From: Planctomycetota bacterium
GTDB lineage: Bacteria; Planctomycetota; UBA1135; GCA-002686595
NCBI GenBank assembly: GCA_016795325.1
Contig: JAEUHY010000015.1
Coordinates: forward strand, 62,001 to 126,000
Reading direction: 5' to 3'
Length of the DNA: 64,000 bases
In this document: piece after piece, positions 1-8,491 of the stretch
How the letters are laid out: each line of letters opens with the position of its first letter
How positions within the stretch are numbered: position 1 is the stretch's first letter
The notes under the pieces: model-generated
What the model saw: the letters and a program-made list of their open reading frames with translations, nothing else
What the model was told of the DNA's origin: nothing
Database searches by the model: none
Position numbers and translations under genes: made by a program

Positions 1-17
1 TGATCACCGCCCCAGAG

Positions 18-923
18 TCACAGACCCGCGCAGTGCTTGTCGAGCATGCTGCCGAGGAACACCAGGAAGTGCTCGTCGGACTCGTGCTCGGACACGTGCT
101 GCAGCACTTCGCAGGCCAGCTTGCGCGGCGCGACGTCGACGAGCGCCTGCGCGGCCTTGCGGCGCAGGAGCCCATCGGAGCTCGCCTCGAGCAGCACTTC
201 GCGCAGCGCCGCGACGGCGCGCTCGTCGCCGAATTTCGAGAGCTCCCGCACCGCGGCGTAGCGCGCGTCCGGCGGCTGGCGGATGTCGACCACGACATCG
301 CACAGCACCTTGGCTTCCTTGAGGCCGAGCTTCTCCGCCGCCACGACCCAGCCGGCGACCAGGGCCTCCTGCGCGGGCTTGGTCTTGTGCTCCTGCGGCG
401 CGCGCAGCATGGGCTCGAAGAGCGCGATCGCGGCCTTGGGAGAGCTGCCGCCGAGGATGCGCACGGCTTGCGTCGCCAGGCCCTGCCCACGTTCGCCGTC
501 GTAGGTGGTGATCAGCGCCACCAGCAGCGGCTCGGTTTCTTCGGGGCAATTCGCGGCCGCCACCTCGAGCAGCGGCCACTGCTCGTCGAGCGGCGCGTTG
601 GGCGCCTGGTTGAAGGCCGCCAGCGCCGCGAGGCCGACGCCGCGGCCCGCGCGGCTCAACTCCTCGCGCAGCTTGGTCGCGCGATGGAACGCGCGGTCCT
701 GGACGTCGCTGGTCGTGGTGACGTCCACGGGCTTGAGCGCTTCGCGGAACTCGGCGATCAGCGCCTGGGCCCGCGCGGGCGACACCGAACCCGTGGCCCC
801 GGCGTCGCCGTCACAGCTCGCGGCCAAACCGGCCGCGAGAGCGGTGAACAGCGCGAAGGCGCCGAGGCGCGCGTGCGCTAGCGCACGCTGCGTGAGCGAT
901 GTCGATGCGTTGGCAGTGGGCAT
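18..923 (-). CDS. HEAT-like repeat lipoprotein
   Basis: Predicted 301-residue lipoprotein. The start at 923 places a hydrophobic segment (about residues 20-36) directly before a lipobox ending LAAS-C37; longer upstream reading frame is Arg-rich and non-protein-like. The mature part is Ala/Leu-rich alpha-helical sequence with HEAT-like units, for example around residues 190-270 (ARYAAVRELSKFGDERAVAALR, then LLRRKAAQALVDVAP). HEAT proteins are usually scaffolds, so a periplasmic or membrane-attached protein-protein interaction role is inferred; no catalytic motif is visible. It is transcribed divergently from the large lipoprotein gene at 1445 across a 521-base gap. Its downstream neighbour lies outside the window. 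Confidence 0.75.
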   Translation of the reverse strand: MPTANASTSLTQRALAHARLGAFALFTALAAGLAASCDGDAGATGSVSPARAQALIAEFREALKPVDVTTTSDVQDRAFHRATKLREELSRAGRGVGLAALAAFNQAPNAPLDEQWPLLEVAAANCPEETEPLLVALITTYDGERGQGLATQAVRILGGSSPKAAIALFEPMLRAPQEHKTKPAQEALVAGWVVAAEKLGLKEAKVLCDVVVDIRQPPDARYAAVRELSKFGDERAVAALREVLLEASSDGLLRRKAAQALVDVAPRKLACEVLQHVSEHESDEHFLVFLGSMLDKHCAGL

Positions 924-1444
924 GGTGGGCCGAAAGGGCGAGCGCGGATCACGGACAGGGGCCGGGCGGCGCGCATGACGAAGATGGCAGGATCCCGCGC
1001 ACCAGAGGGTACGGCATTTGAACCTGCGCAGCGGTCGGACGCGGGCGCGCAAGCAACTCTCAGTCCCGCGCTCGGTCGAGCTCCGACGCGCACCGCGCGC
1101 GCCGCCGACGCACGGCGGCCGTAGCCGCGCGGCGCTGGCATCCTCCCGTGCGGCGCCACTATAGTGCCGCAGCGTGCGCCGCAGCCGCCCCCGGGCATGG
1201 CTGCGCGCCGTTCGTTGTCTTTCACGGTTCTTTTGAGCAACCTCGCGGGCCTTCGTTGCGTCCAGTGTTCCGCGCCCAGCCCCGCCCCGCGTGACGGGGT
1301 CGGCCGCGCGCTTCGCCCTGGCGTGCGCCACGGACCGCGCAGCGTCGCTCGGCGTGCGTGGCGCAATCGCCCCGCACCAAGCGCCTCCTCTCAACCTCGC
1401 CCGCCCTTCGAAACGCGCCCAGAGCGCGCGCACAGCAACCTCTC
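924..1444. other. Divergent intergenic region between two lipoprotein genes
   Basis: 521 bases without a convincing gene. Reading frames here are Arg/Pro/Ala-rich translations of GC-rich DNA with no recognisable domain. It must hold promoters for both flanking genes. The only distinct element seen is the AT-containing palindrome at 1157-1166. Confidence 0.5.
1157..1166. promoter_or_regulatory. CACTATAGTG palindrome, possible -10 region or operator
   Basis: Perfect 10-base palindrome in an otherwise very GC-rich divergent intergenic region. The core TATAGT reads as a plausible -10 hexamer on both strands. No good -35 partner was found, so this is only a candidate promoter or operator. Confidence 0.25.
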
Positions 1445-4400
1445 ATGAAGCAGGCCACACGGCTCCTCTTGGCGGTCTCCACGGCGGCCAGCCTCCTCGT
1501 CCCGGCCCTGGTTTTCACCTCGTGCAGCAGCGGCGGCGGCGGCGGCGGCGTGATGTTCATCGAGTCGTGCACGCTGGGATGCACCAACGGCTCGGGCGGT
1601 TCGCAGGTCAGCTGCGGCATCGTGAACACCTTCCGCAACCAGGACATCTCGGTGAGCTTCTCGCAGGACGTGCGCGACACGTCGCTGCTGGTGAACAACG
1701 CCTTCCAGGTGTTCGACACGGCGACGAGCTTCCTGCCCGCGGGAACGCGCCTGGTCGACTCGAACAACCCCAACCGCGCGATCTTCCGTCCGCGCCTGAG
1801 CTTCGACGCGCAGGGCAACCCGTCCTTCGGCTTCGAAGCGGGCGCGAGCTACCAGGTGCGCATCCCGGGCGTGGCGCAGAACGACGCCGGGCCGTACATC
1901 ACCAGCGTCGACGGCCAGCAGAACCAGAGCCGCCTGCTGTGCACGATCACGACCAACGGCCTGATCGACCCGGTGCCCGGCTCGCCGTCGGTGACGCTCG
2001 CGGTCAGCGTCTTGGGCGTGCCGAACAAGGTCAACGTCGACGACCCGGTCGCGTGCCTCGCCTCCGACCCGACCTGTGACTTCCCGCAGCCCAGCGGCAC
2101 GGTGATCCCGACCGACGTGTCGACGGGCCGCCTGATCGACGTGCGCACGACCTCGCAGATCGAGATCACGTTCAACGACCTGATGAACATCGGCACCCTG
2201 GTGCTGCCGGCGACGGGCCAGTCGCCGTTCATCACGGTCAAGACCGACTCCGACGCCGACCTCACGACCTTGGCCGACCAGGTCACGCTGCCGGGCACGT
2301 TCGCGCTGCTGCCCCCGGACCAGACCAACCTGCGGACCACGGTCGTGTTCACGCCGATCCCGGGCTTCCCCAGCGGCGGTCCGCCGAATGCGCGGCGCCT
2401 GATCGTCATCGACATCCCGGCCGGCGTGCGCGACCTCGCAGGCAACCCGGTGGCCAACCTCGGCCAGCGCGCGTTCGTGCCGCAGCAGGTGGCGCTCGGC
2501 GAGATCCAACTCCCGGTCGCGGGCGGCGAGACCTTCGACGCGCCCATCGGACGCCGTGACCCGGTGCGCACCGGCGCGCTGTGGGGCGAGAACGCCCAGG
2601 ATCCGCAGACGCGTCTGCGCCCCGGCTTCGGCGGCGGCTCGGGACGCCTCGGCGACCTCATTGTGCCGGCCAACAGCAACGTGACGGTGGTCACCAGCCC
2701 GCAGCGGGCGAGCCTGCGCATCGCGCTGGCCGCCAACCAGTTCCCCGGCAACCCGCGCGCGCCTTCGTTCGTGTTCGACGGCGGCACGGAACTGATCGCG
2801 CGCCGCAACCAGCCGAGTCAGCTCTACCAGATCGAAATGGGAGACTCGGCCGCGGACGTCGTCGGCAGCATCGTCGCCTTCCTCCAGCGCGAGTCCAACG
2901 ATCCCAACTCCGTGTACCCCGAGTTGGCGCAGTTCGACTTCGAAGTTGAAAACGGCACCACGATGGTGGTCACGGCGCGCGTCGACGGTTCGGCGGGCAA
3001 CGGGATTCGGGTCAACGCCTATCCCAGCGACCTGTGGAGCATTGCGGGCTCCACCGTGCACGGCGCGGTGGGCAATACGGCGGGGCAGGTTCCCAATCCG
3101 CTCGACCCCAATCCCCCGACGGCGCAGGCCACGTCGGCCGCCACCTACCTCAGCGCGGCCCTCTCAGGGGGTGTCGACGAGGCTGAGTTCGGCGCGGTCG
3201 ACATCAACAACCCGAACGTGATCGTCGTCGATCCGAACCTGTTCCTGAACAACCCCGACCCCAACCTGCCGGGCGCTCAACCGCCGGTGTACTTGGTGGA
3301 CAACACGGTCGACAACGGCGTGTTCGAGTTCGCCAGCGTGAGCGTCGGCCAGAACGCGACGCTGCGTTTCGTCGGCGTCAATCCGGCGCGCATCTTCGCG
3401 CGCGGACAGTTCTCGCTCGCGGACACCGCCAGCCTGATCGTGTCCGGCGGCGACAACAGCACGCACCCCTCGGACGCCACGCTCGGACAGTACGGCGGCC
3501 TCGGCGGCCCCGCCGCCGGTCGCGGTGGCCAGGGCGGCGACCGTCCGCACACCAGCGACGAACTCCTCGGCTTGGCGAACACCGGCGTGTTCAACACGGG
3601 CCTCATGGTGGACAACAACGGCGTCAACAACATCAACGCCGTTCCGGATGGACGCTCGGGTGGAGGCGTCGGTGGCGCGCTCGGCTACGGCAATCCGCAG
3701 GCGCCGCAACTCGGACTCGGTCAGGGCGTGGGCGGCGTCCGCTGGCCCTTCAATCTCCCGGTCGGCAACGGCATCGACCAGACCGGCGGTGGCGGCGCTC
3801 AGCCGCTCGACTTCCAGGACCTCGCGGTTCTCGCCGAGGCCGGTTGCGACAGCCGTCAGATCTCCGGTCCGGGCTCCGGCGGCGCCTACGCGTTCGACGG
3901 CGGCACCGGCGACGCGGTCGCGCCGATCGGAACGGCCACCCTGCGCGCCGGTCTCGCCGGCATCGGCTTCGTCCCGCCGAACCCGACCTCGGGCGGCGAC
4001 TCGACTCCGATCGCGCTCGAGCCGGCGGCCGCGCCGGGCGTGAAGCGCGCACTGCGCCCTGACCTCGGCTACCTCCGCGGCGGCGCGGGCGGCGGCGGCG
4101 CTGGCGCACACGTGTTCGACACGAGCACGAACGGCACCGGCACGACTGGCGCCAACACGTGCTTCTCGGCGCTGCAGGTGATCGACCGCTACCGCATCCA
4201 CAGCGGCGCGGGCGGCGGCGGCGGCGGCGGCGCGATCCAGATTGTGGCCGGCGACTTCGCTGACCTCGCGGGTCGGATCGACGCCACGGGCGGCGACGGC
4301 GGCAGCGTGCGTCCGGGCTGGCCGATCGGCCCGGCGACCGCGTTCGGCTCGTTCGCGCAACCGGGCGGCGGCGGCGCGGGCGGCGCGATCCTGATCCAGG

Positions 4401-5188
4401 CGCGCAACCTGGCGGTGGCCCCGCTCGCCAACCGCATCCTCGTCGCGGGCGGCGCCGGCGGCGTCGGGCCCACGATCCAACCCTCGGGCGCGAATCCTCC
4501 GCCCGCTCCCGCGCCCTCGCGCGGCGGCGACGGCTCGACCGGTCTGGTCCACGTCGAAGTGGCGCAGCCGGGCAATGACCCGGTCACCTTCGCGACCGGT
4601 CTGGCGAGCGTGATCTCGCCGGCCCCGACCGTGAACGATCCGCAGAGCACCGAGTGGCTCTCCGTGTCGCTCAACTGGGATTCGAGCAGCAACGCCGGCA
4701 TCGACGCGATGAGCGGCGCGCAGTCCTGCTGGATCCTCCCGAACGTGTCGGTGAACATCTTCGCGCTCGACTTCAGCGACGACATCGTCGGCCAGCTCGG
4801 CTGGGACATGACGGTGTTCGTCGACCTCGGTGCGGGCGAGCAGGCGGTCAGCTACCGCACGCCGAGCCCGCTGTTCGGCAACCAGTCTCCGGAGCAGTTG
4901 TGGGGCCGCGACCTGGGGACCGGAACGGCTCTCGCCGGCGCCCCGATCGTGGTCCGCTTCCAAGGCGCGAAGTCGACGGGCGCGATCCCCGATCCGTGCT
5001 CGGTCACGCTCGGCCCCGGCGGCAACGCGACCGGCTTGACGCCCTGGGTGATGCACCCCTCGGAGTTGAACAACTTCAACCCGGCGCCGGACATCATCCG
5101 TTGGCAGATCGTGTTCGACGGCAACCAGCCCGAGGCCGCTTCGATCCGCGGGGTGCGCAACCTCGTGATCCGCGCCACGCCGAACTGA
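1445..5188 (+). CDS. Large Gly-rich surface lipoprotein with Ig-like region
   Basis: 1247 residues. The start at 1445 gives a normal signal peptide (KQATR n-region, hydrophobic to residue 23) and lipobox LVFTS-C27, followed by a run of Gly (about residues 30-35). Residues about 230-330 resemble a bacterial Ig-like (SbsA/Big_5-type) domain, with the phrase IEITFNDLMN. Residues about 660-1040 are extremely Gly-rich with recurring units such as GGGGGGAIQIVAG and GGGGAGGAILIQA, a pattern expected of a repetitive beta-helix. A beta-sandwich-like tail follows. The role is probably structural at the cell surface; no enzyme motif is visible. It is followed by a strong hairpin at 5239-5275, so it appears to be monocistronic. 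Confidence 0.85.
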   Translation: MKQATRLLLAVSTAASLLVPALVFTSCSSGGGGGGVMFIESCTLGCTNGSGGSQVSCGIVNTFRNQDISVSFSQDVRDTSLLVNNAFQVFDTATSFLPAGTRLVDSNNPNRAIFRPRLSFDAQGNPSFGFEAGASYQVRIPGVAQNDAGPYITSVDGQQNQSRLLCTITTNGLIDPVPGSPSVTLAVSVLGVPNKVNVDDPVACLASDPTCDFPQPSGTVIPTDVSTGRLIDVRTTSQIEITFNDLMNIGTLVLPATGQSPFITVKTDSDADLTTLADQVTLPGTFALLPPDQTNLRTTVVFTPIPGFPSGGPPNARRLIVIDIPAGVRDLAGNPVANLGQRAFVPQQVALGEIQLPVAGGETFDAPIGRRDPVRTGALWGENAQDPQTRLRPGFGGGSGRLGDLIVPANSNVTVVTSPQRASLRIALAANQFPGNPRAPSFVFDGGTELIARRNQPSQLYQIEMGDSAADVVGSIVAFLQRESNDPNSVYPELAQFDFEVENGTTMVVTARVDGSAGNGIRVNAYPSDLWSIAGSTVHGAVGNTAGQVPNPLDPNPPTAQATSAATYLSAALSGGVDEAEFGAVDINNPNVIVVDPNLFLNNPDPNLPGAQPPVYLVDNTVDNGVFEFASVSVGQNATLRFVGVNPARIFARGQFSLADTASLIVSGGDNSTHPSDATLGQYGGLGGPAAGRGGQGGDRPHTSDELLGLANTGVFNTGLMVDNNGVNNINAVPDGRSGGGVGGALGYGNPQAPQLGLGQGVGGVRWPFNLPVGNGIDQTGGGGAQPLDFQDLAVLAEAGCDSRQISGPGSGGAYAFDGGTGDAVAPIGTATLRAGLAGIGFVPPNPTSGGDSTPIALEPAAAPGVKRALRPDLGYLRGGAGGGGAGAHVFDTSTNGTGTTGANTCFSALQVIDRYRIHSGAGGGGGGGAIQIVAGDFADLAGRIDATGGDGGSVRPGWPIGPATAFGSFAQPGGGGAGGAILIQARNLAVAPLANRILVAGGAGGVGPTIQPSGANPPPAPAPSRGGDGSTGLVHVEVAQPGNDPVTFATGLASVISPAPTVNDPQSTEWLSVSLNWDSSSNAGIDAMSGAQSCWILPNVSVNIFALDFSDDIVGQLGWDMTVFVDLGAGEQAVSYRTPSPLFGNQSPEQLWGRDLGTGTALAGAPIVVRFQGAKSTGAIPDPCSVTLGPGGNATGLTPWVMHPSELNNFNPAPDIIRWQIVFDGNQPEAASIRGVRNLVIRATPN

Positions 5189-5238
5189 TGACCAGCCCGT
5201 CGGGCGCGCGCGAGCGCGGCCACGACGGCGAATCCCAC

Positions 5239-5275
5239 GCGAGCCCGGCGACCTGTTCGAGGTCGTCGGGCTCGC
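5239..5275 (+). terminator. Rho-independent-type hairpin after the large lipoprotein gene
   Basis: 16-base-pair stem with one G-T type mismatch and a 5-base loop (GTTCG, 5255-5259), starting 51 bases after the stop at 5188. It is followed by a short mixed pyrimidine stretch (CTGCCTTT) rather than a long T run. It separates the lipoprotein gene from the amidohydrolase. Confidence 0.75.
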
Positions 5276-5366
5276 TGCCTTTGCGGACGCAGGCCCCGAG
5301 CAGGCCGGGGTGGTTGCCGCGAGCGCAAACGAAGGCCGCGCCCGCGCAGTAGCCTGTCGCGCGCCC

Positions 5367-6605
5367 ATGACTCCGCTCCTGCTGCGTGCACCGAGTCTGC
5401 TCGTCGATCCACGCACATGGGTCGAAGATGGCGCGCTGCTCGTCGAAGGCGGCCGGGTCGCACGCATCGTGCGCGGCCCCGCAGCTGTGCGCCGCGCCTC
5501 GCGCAGCGCACGGAGCGTGGATTGCGGCGACGTCCTCCTCGCGCCGGGCTGGGTCAACGCGCACGCGCACCTCGAGCTCGGCGCGATCGCCGGTCGGACC
5601 CCGCGCGGGGGAGACTTCGGCGCCTGGGTGCGCGCGGTGCTGCAGGCGCGCGCGGGCTGCACGGCCGCCGATTTCGAGCGCGCGGTGGAGCAGGGCGCAC
5701 GCGCGAGCCTCGCCGCGGGCGTCACCTCCGTGGCCGACATCTGCTCGACTGCGGGCTTCGCGCGCGGTCTGGCGCGGACGCCGCTGCGGCACTGGGCGTT
5801 GCGCGAAGTGCTCGATGCGCACGACCCGGCCCGTACGGCGGGCGCGCTCGCGCTGGTGCGCCGCGCGCTGCGCACCAGCGCGCGACGCGGCGAAGGCTTG
5901 AGCCCGCACGCGCCCTTCACGGTGAGCCCCGCGCTGTTCGCCGCCGCGGCTGCACTGGCCCGGAGGCGTGCGCTGCCCGTAGCCGTGCACTGGTCGGAGA
6001 CCGAGGCCGAGGTCGCCTGGCTCGAGCGCGGCGCCGGTCCGCTCGCCGCGCTCCTCGGGCCGTCGCCGCGCCTGCGCGGACTCGAGTTGATCGAGCGCGC
6101 CGGACTGTTGCGGGCGCCGCTCGCGCTGATCCACGGCAACCACCCCGCGCGCGGCGAGCCGCAGCGCATCGCGCGCAGCGGCGCCGTCGTGGTGCACTGC
6201 CCCGGCAGCCACGCCTGGTTCGAGCGCGCGCCCTTCCCCTGGCGCGTGTACCTCGACGCCGGGGTGCGTCTCGCACTTGGGACCGACTCGCTGGCGAGCG
6301 CGGAGAGCCTCGATCTGGGGCGTGAGCTGCGGCTGGCGCGCGCCGCGGCGCCGTGGCTCGAGCCGCGCGCGTTGTTCGCGATGGCGACCGAAGGCGGCGC
6401 GTTGGCGCTGGGGCAACGCGGTCGGCTCGGCACGCTGGCGCCGGGCGCGCACGCCGACGTTCTCGCGCACGAGTTGCGAGCGTCGAACGCGCGCGCGGCC
6501 TTCGAACAACTCACCGGCGTCGGGGCGCCGCTCGCGGCGGTCTGGGTCGCGGGCCGCAGCGTCGTGCGAGCGGGCGCGTTGGCGCACTCGGGCGAAGCAC
6601 GCTAA
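5367..6605 (+). CDS. Amidohydrolase / cytosine-deaminase-type metal-dependent hydrolase
   Basis: 412 residues. The amidohydrolase metal-site pattern is complete: HxH in GWVNAHAHLELG (about residue 64), SPHAPFTVS, the HWSETEAEV histidine, IHGNHP, and LALGTDSLASAES with the metal-binding Asp. This is the SsnA/AtzA/TrzA group, which hydrolyses amino groups from purine- or triazine-like rings. The aminodeoxyfutalosine deaminase of menaquinone synthesis is in the same group and is a reasonable alternative, but no other menaquinone gene is nearby. It begins after the terminator at 5239-5275 and is followed 38 bases later by the DHH phosphoesterase, so the three genes 5367-8433 may form one transcript. 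The substrate cannot be told from sequence. Confidence 0.85.
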   Translation: MTPLLLRAPSLLVDPRTWVEDGALLVEGGRVARIVRGPAAVRRASRSARSVDCGDVLLAPGWVNAHAHLELGAIAGRTPRGGDFGAWVRAVLQARAGCTAADFERAVEQGARASLAAGVTSVADICSTAGFARGLARTPLRHWALREVLDAHDPARTAGALALVRRALRTSARRGEGLSPHAPFTVSPALFAAAAALARRRALPVAVHWSETEAEVAWLERGAGPLAALLGPSPRLRGLELIERAGLLRAPLALIHGNHPARGEPQRIARSGAVVVHCPGSHAWFERAPFPWRVYLDAGVRLALGTDSLASAESLDLGRELRLARAAAPWLEPRALFAMATEGGALALGQRGRLGTLAPGAHADVLAHELRASNARAAFEQLTGVGAPLAAVWVAGRSVVRAGALAHSGEAR

Positions 6606-6643
6606 CGTCTCGCCCCGGCGCCGCAGCCGCTCCATCAGCTCCC

Positions 6644-7675
6644 ATGGCCGACACTCGCGACAGCGCTGCCCCTTCGACGCCGCCCACGACCGCGGCGCAA
6701 CGCCAAGCGCTCGCGCTGCTCGCGGGAGCTTCGCGGGTGGTGCTGTGCGGCCACATGCGCCCCGACGGCGATTGCCTGGGCTCGCAGGCCGCGCTCTGCG
6801 CGGTGCTCGAGCGCCTGGGCAAGACGGTTTGGATCTACAACCCCGATCCGGTGCAGCCGCAGCTCGACTACCTCGAGCGCGACGTGCGCTTCCACGTCTA
6901 CAAGGGCGGCGAGCTGCCGGCGCACGACCTGGCGGTGATGCTCGACTTCTGCGAGCTCCCGCGCACCGGCGCAATCGCGGCCGCGCTCGGGCGTGCGAAG
7001 TCGAAGAAGCTGATCGTCGACCACCATCTGTTCCACGGCGAGCCGTGGTGGGACGGCGCGTACGTCGACACGACCGCGAGTGCGACGGGCGTGCTCGTGC
7101 GGCGCATCGCGCGCGAGTTGGGCGTCACGCTCGACGCGCGCATCGCACGCGGCGTGTTCACGGCGATCGTGACCGACACCGGCTGGTTCAAGTACTCCAA
7201 CACGGACGCGGAGACCTTCGCCATCGCCGGCGAGCTCACCGCCAGCGGCGTCGAGCCGGCGCCGATCTACGCCTCGATCTACCAGCGCAATTCGCGCACG
7301 CAGCCGCTCGGTGTGGCGCGCGCGCTCTCGCGCCTCGAGTACGTCGCCGACGGCCGCATCGCGGTCGTCGACCTGCCCCTGCCCGCGCCCGGCGAAGCGG
7401 AACTGCCCGATGGCGACGACGTGCTCGACCTCTTGCGCGCCGTGGGGCGCGTCGAGGTCGTGCTGTTCCTGCGCGAGGTCGACAGCGGCACGGTCAAGCT
7501 CTCGGCGCGCAGCAAGGGCGCCTTCGACGTCAACCGACTCGCGCGCGGGTTCGGCGGCGGCGGACACGCCAAGGCCTCCGGCGCCACGATCGGCGGCGCC
7601 CTCGGCGAGGTGCGCGCCAAGTTGGTGGAGGCCGCGGTCGCCCAGCTCGCGAGCACGGAGAGCGTTGCGCGATGA
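6644..7675 (+). CDS. DHH-family phosphoesterase, NrnA-like
   Basis: 343 residues. The N-terminal DHH domain carries GHMRPDGDCLGSQ (about residues 32-44), DFCELPRTG and IVDHHLFHGE, and the C-terminal DHHA1 domain carries FGGGGHAKASGATI. This is the arrangement of NrnA, which degrades nanoRNA from the 3' end and also hydrolyses pAp to AMP. Length matches the family (about 310-350). It is predicted cytoplasmic and Mn2+-dependent. The stop overlaps the start of the next gene (ATGA at 7672-7675), indicating translational coupling with the metallophosphoesterase. Confidence 0.88.
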   Translation: MADTRDSAAPSTPPTTAAQRQALALLAGASRVVLCGHMRPDGDCLGSQAALCAVLERLGKTVWIYNPDPVQPQLDYLERDVRFHVYKGGELPAHDLAVMLDFCELPRTGAIAAALGRAKSKKLIVDHHLFHGEPWWDGAYVDTTASATGVLVRRIARELGVTLDARIARGVFTAIVTDTGWFKYSNTDAETFAIAGELTASGVEPAPIYASIYQRNSRTQPLGVARALSRLEYVADGRIAVVDLPLPAPGEAELPDGDDVLDLLRAVGRVEVVLFLREVDSGTVKLSARSKGAFDVNRLARGFGGGGHAKASGATIGGALGEVRAKLVEAAVAQLASTESVAR

Positions 7676-8433
7676 GGATCGCGCTGATCAGCGACCTGCA
7701 CTCCAACCGCGAAGCGCTCGACGCGGTGTTCGCCGACATCGACGGGCAACACGTCGACGCGGTGCTGTGCCTGGGCGACGTGGTCGGCTACGGGCCCGAG
7801 CCGGAGTACTGCGTCGACGTCGTGCGCCAGCGCTGCCAGCTGTGCCTGATGGGCAACCACGACGAGGCGCTGTTCCGCGACGCCTCGGATTTCAATCCGC
7901 ACGCGCGCGGCGCGATCGAGTTCACGCGCGAGCGCATGCAGCCCGCGTGGTGGTCTTCGGGCGACAAGAAGTCGCGCTGGAAGTACCTCAAGGGCCTGCC
8001 GCTCTCGCACACGATCGGCCGCTTCCTGTTCGTGCACGGCAGCCCGCGCGATCCGGTGCGCGAGTACGTGCTCTCGACCGACGGCTACTTGAACCCCGAG
8101 AAGCTGCGCGCCGTGTTCGACAGTTTCGAGGGCGTGGCGCTCGGCGGACACACGCACCACCCGGGCATGCACGACGAGAACCTGCGCTTCCACGGCTTGA
8201 ACGGCGCGGACTCGCTCACGCTCGAATTGCCGGCCGACAAGCGCTTCTTCATCAACGTCGGCTCGGTCGGGCAGCCGCGCGACGCCGACAACCGCGCCTG
8301 CTACGCGATCCTCGAGGACGAGCGCATCACCTGGCGGCGCGTGCCCTACAACTTCCAGATCACCGCCGAGAAGATCGTGCGCACGGGCGCGCTGAGCGAA
8401 GTGCTCGCGCGCCGGCTCGCCATGGGCAAGTGA
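7672..8433 (+). CDS. Calcineurin-like metallophosphoesterase
   Basis: 253 residues. All metallophosphatase blocks are present: ALISDLHSN at the N terminus, LGDVVGYGPEP, GNHDEA, HGSP, GGHTHHP and NVGSVGQPRD. This is the compact YfcE/MJ0936-like type that acts on phosphodiesters or phosphomonoesters with two metal ions. It is translationally coupled to the DHH phosphoesterase upstream. The stop codon lies in the first unit of a 12-base, four-copy tandem repeat (8427-8474) that repeats an in-frame TGA. Confidence 0.88.
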   Translation: MRIALISDLHSNREALDAVFADIDGQHVDAVLCLGDVVGYGPEPEYCVDVVRQRCQLCLMGNHDEALFRDASDFNPHARGAIEFTRERMQPAWWSSGDKKSRWKYLKGLPLSHTIGRFLFVHGSPRDPVREYVLSTDGYLNPEKLRAVFDSFEGVALGGHTHHPGMHDENLRFHGLNGADSLTLELPADKRFFINVGSVGQPRDADNRACYAILEDERITWRRVPYNFQITAEKIVRTGALSEVLARRLAMGK

Positions 8434-8474
8434 GGCGGCAAGTGAGGCGGCCAGTGAGGGGGCAAGTGAGCGCC
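8427..8474 (+). repeat. 12-base tandem repeat x4 spanning a stop codon
   Basis: Four units of 12 bases with consensus CAAGTGAGGCGG at 8427, 8439, 8451 and 8463; the last two are degenerate. The unit length is a multiple of three, so each unit repeats TGA in the frame of the metallophosphoesterase gene (8431, 8443, 8455, 8467). It lies between convergent genes. Confidence 0.85.
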
Positions 8475-8491
8475 GCGCGAACGCCGGCGCG

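Noticed and set aside
1130..1155. Sigma-54 type -24/-12 promoter (TGGCAT followed by GC)
   Set aside because: Spacing between the GG and GC elements is 11, not 10, and the -12 element is a poor match.
3164..6514. Minus-strand open frame of over 1100 codons opposite the large lipoprotein and amidohydrolase genes
   Set aside because: Arg/Ala/Val/Asp-rich shadow produced by GC-rich third positions of real plus-strand genes; no domain or start signal. Many similar antisense frames in the window were dropped for the same reason.
8427..8474. CRISPR array
   Set aside because: Units of 12 bases without spacers; the same applies to the 19-base array at 44534-44590.
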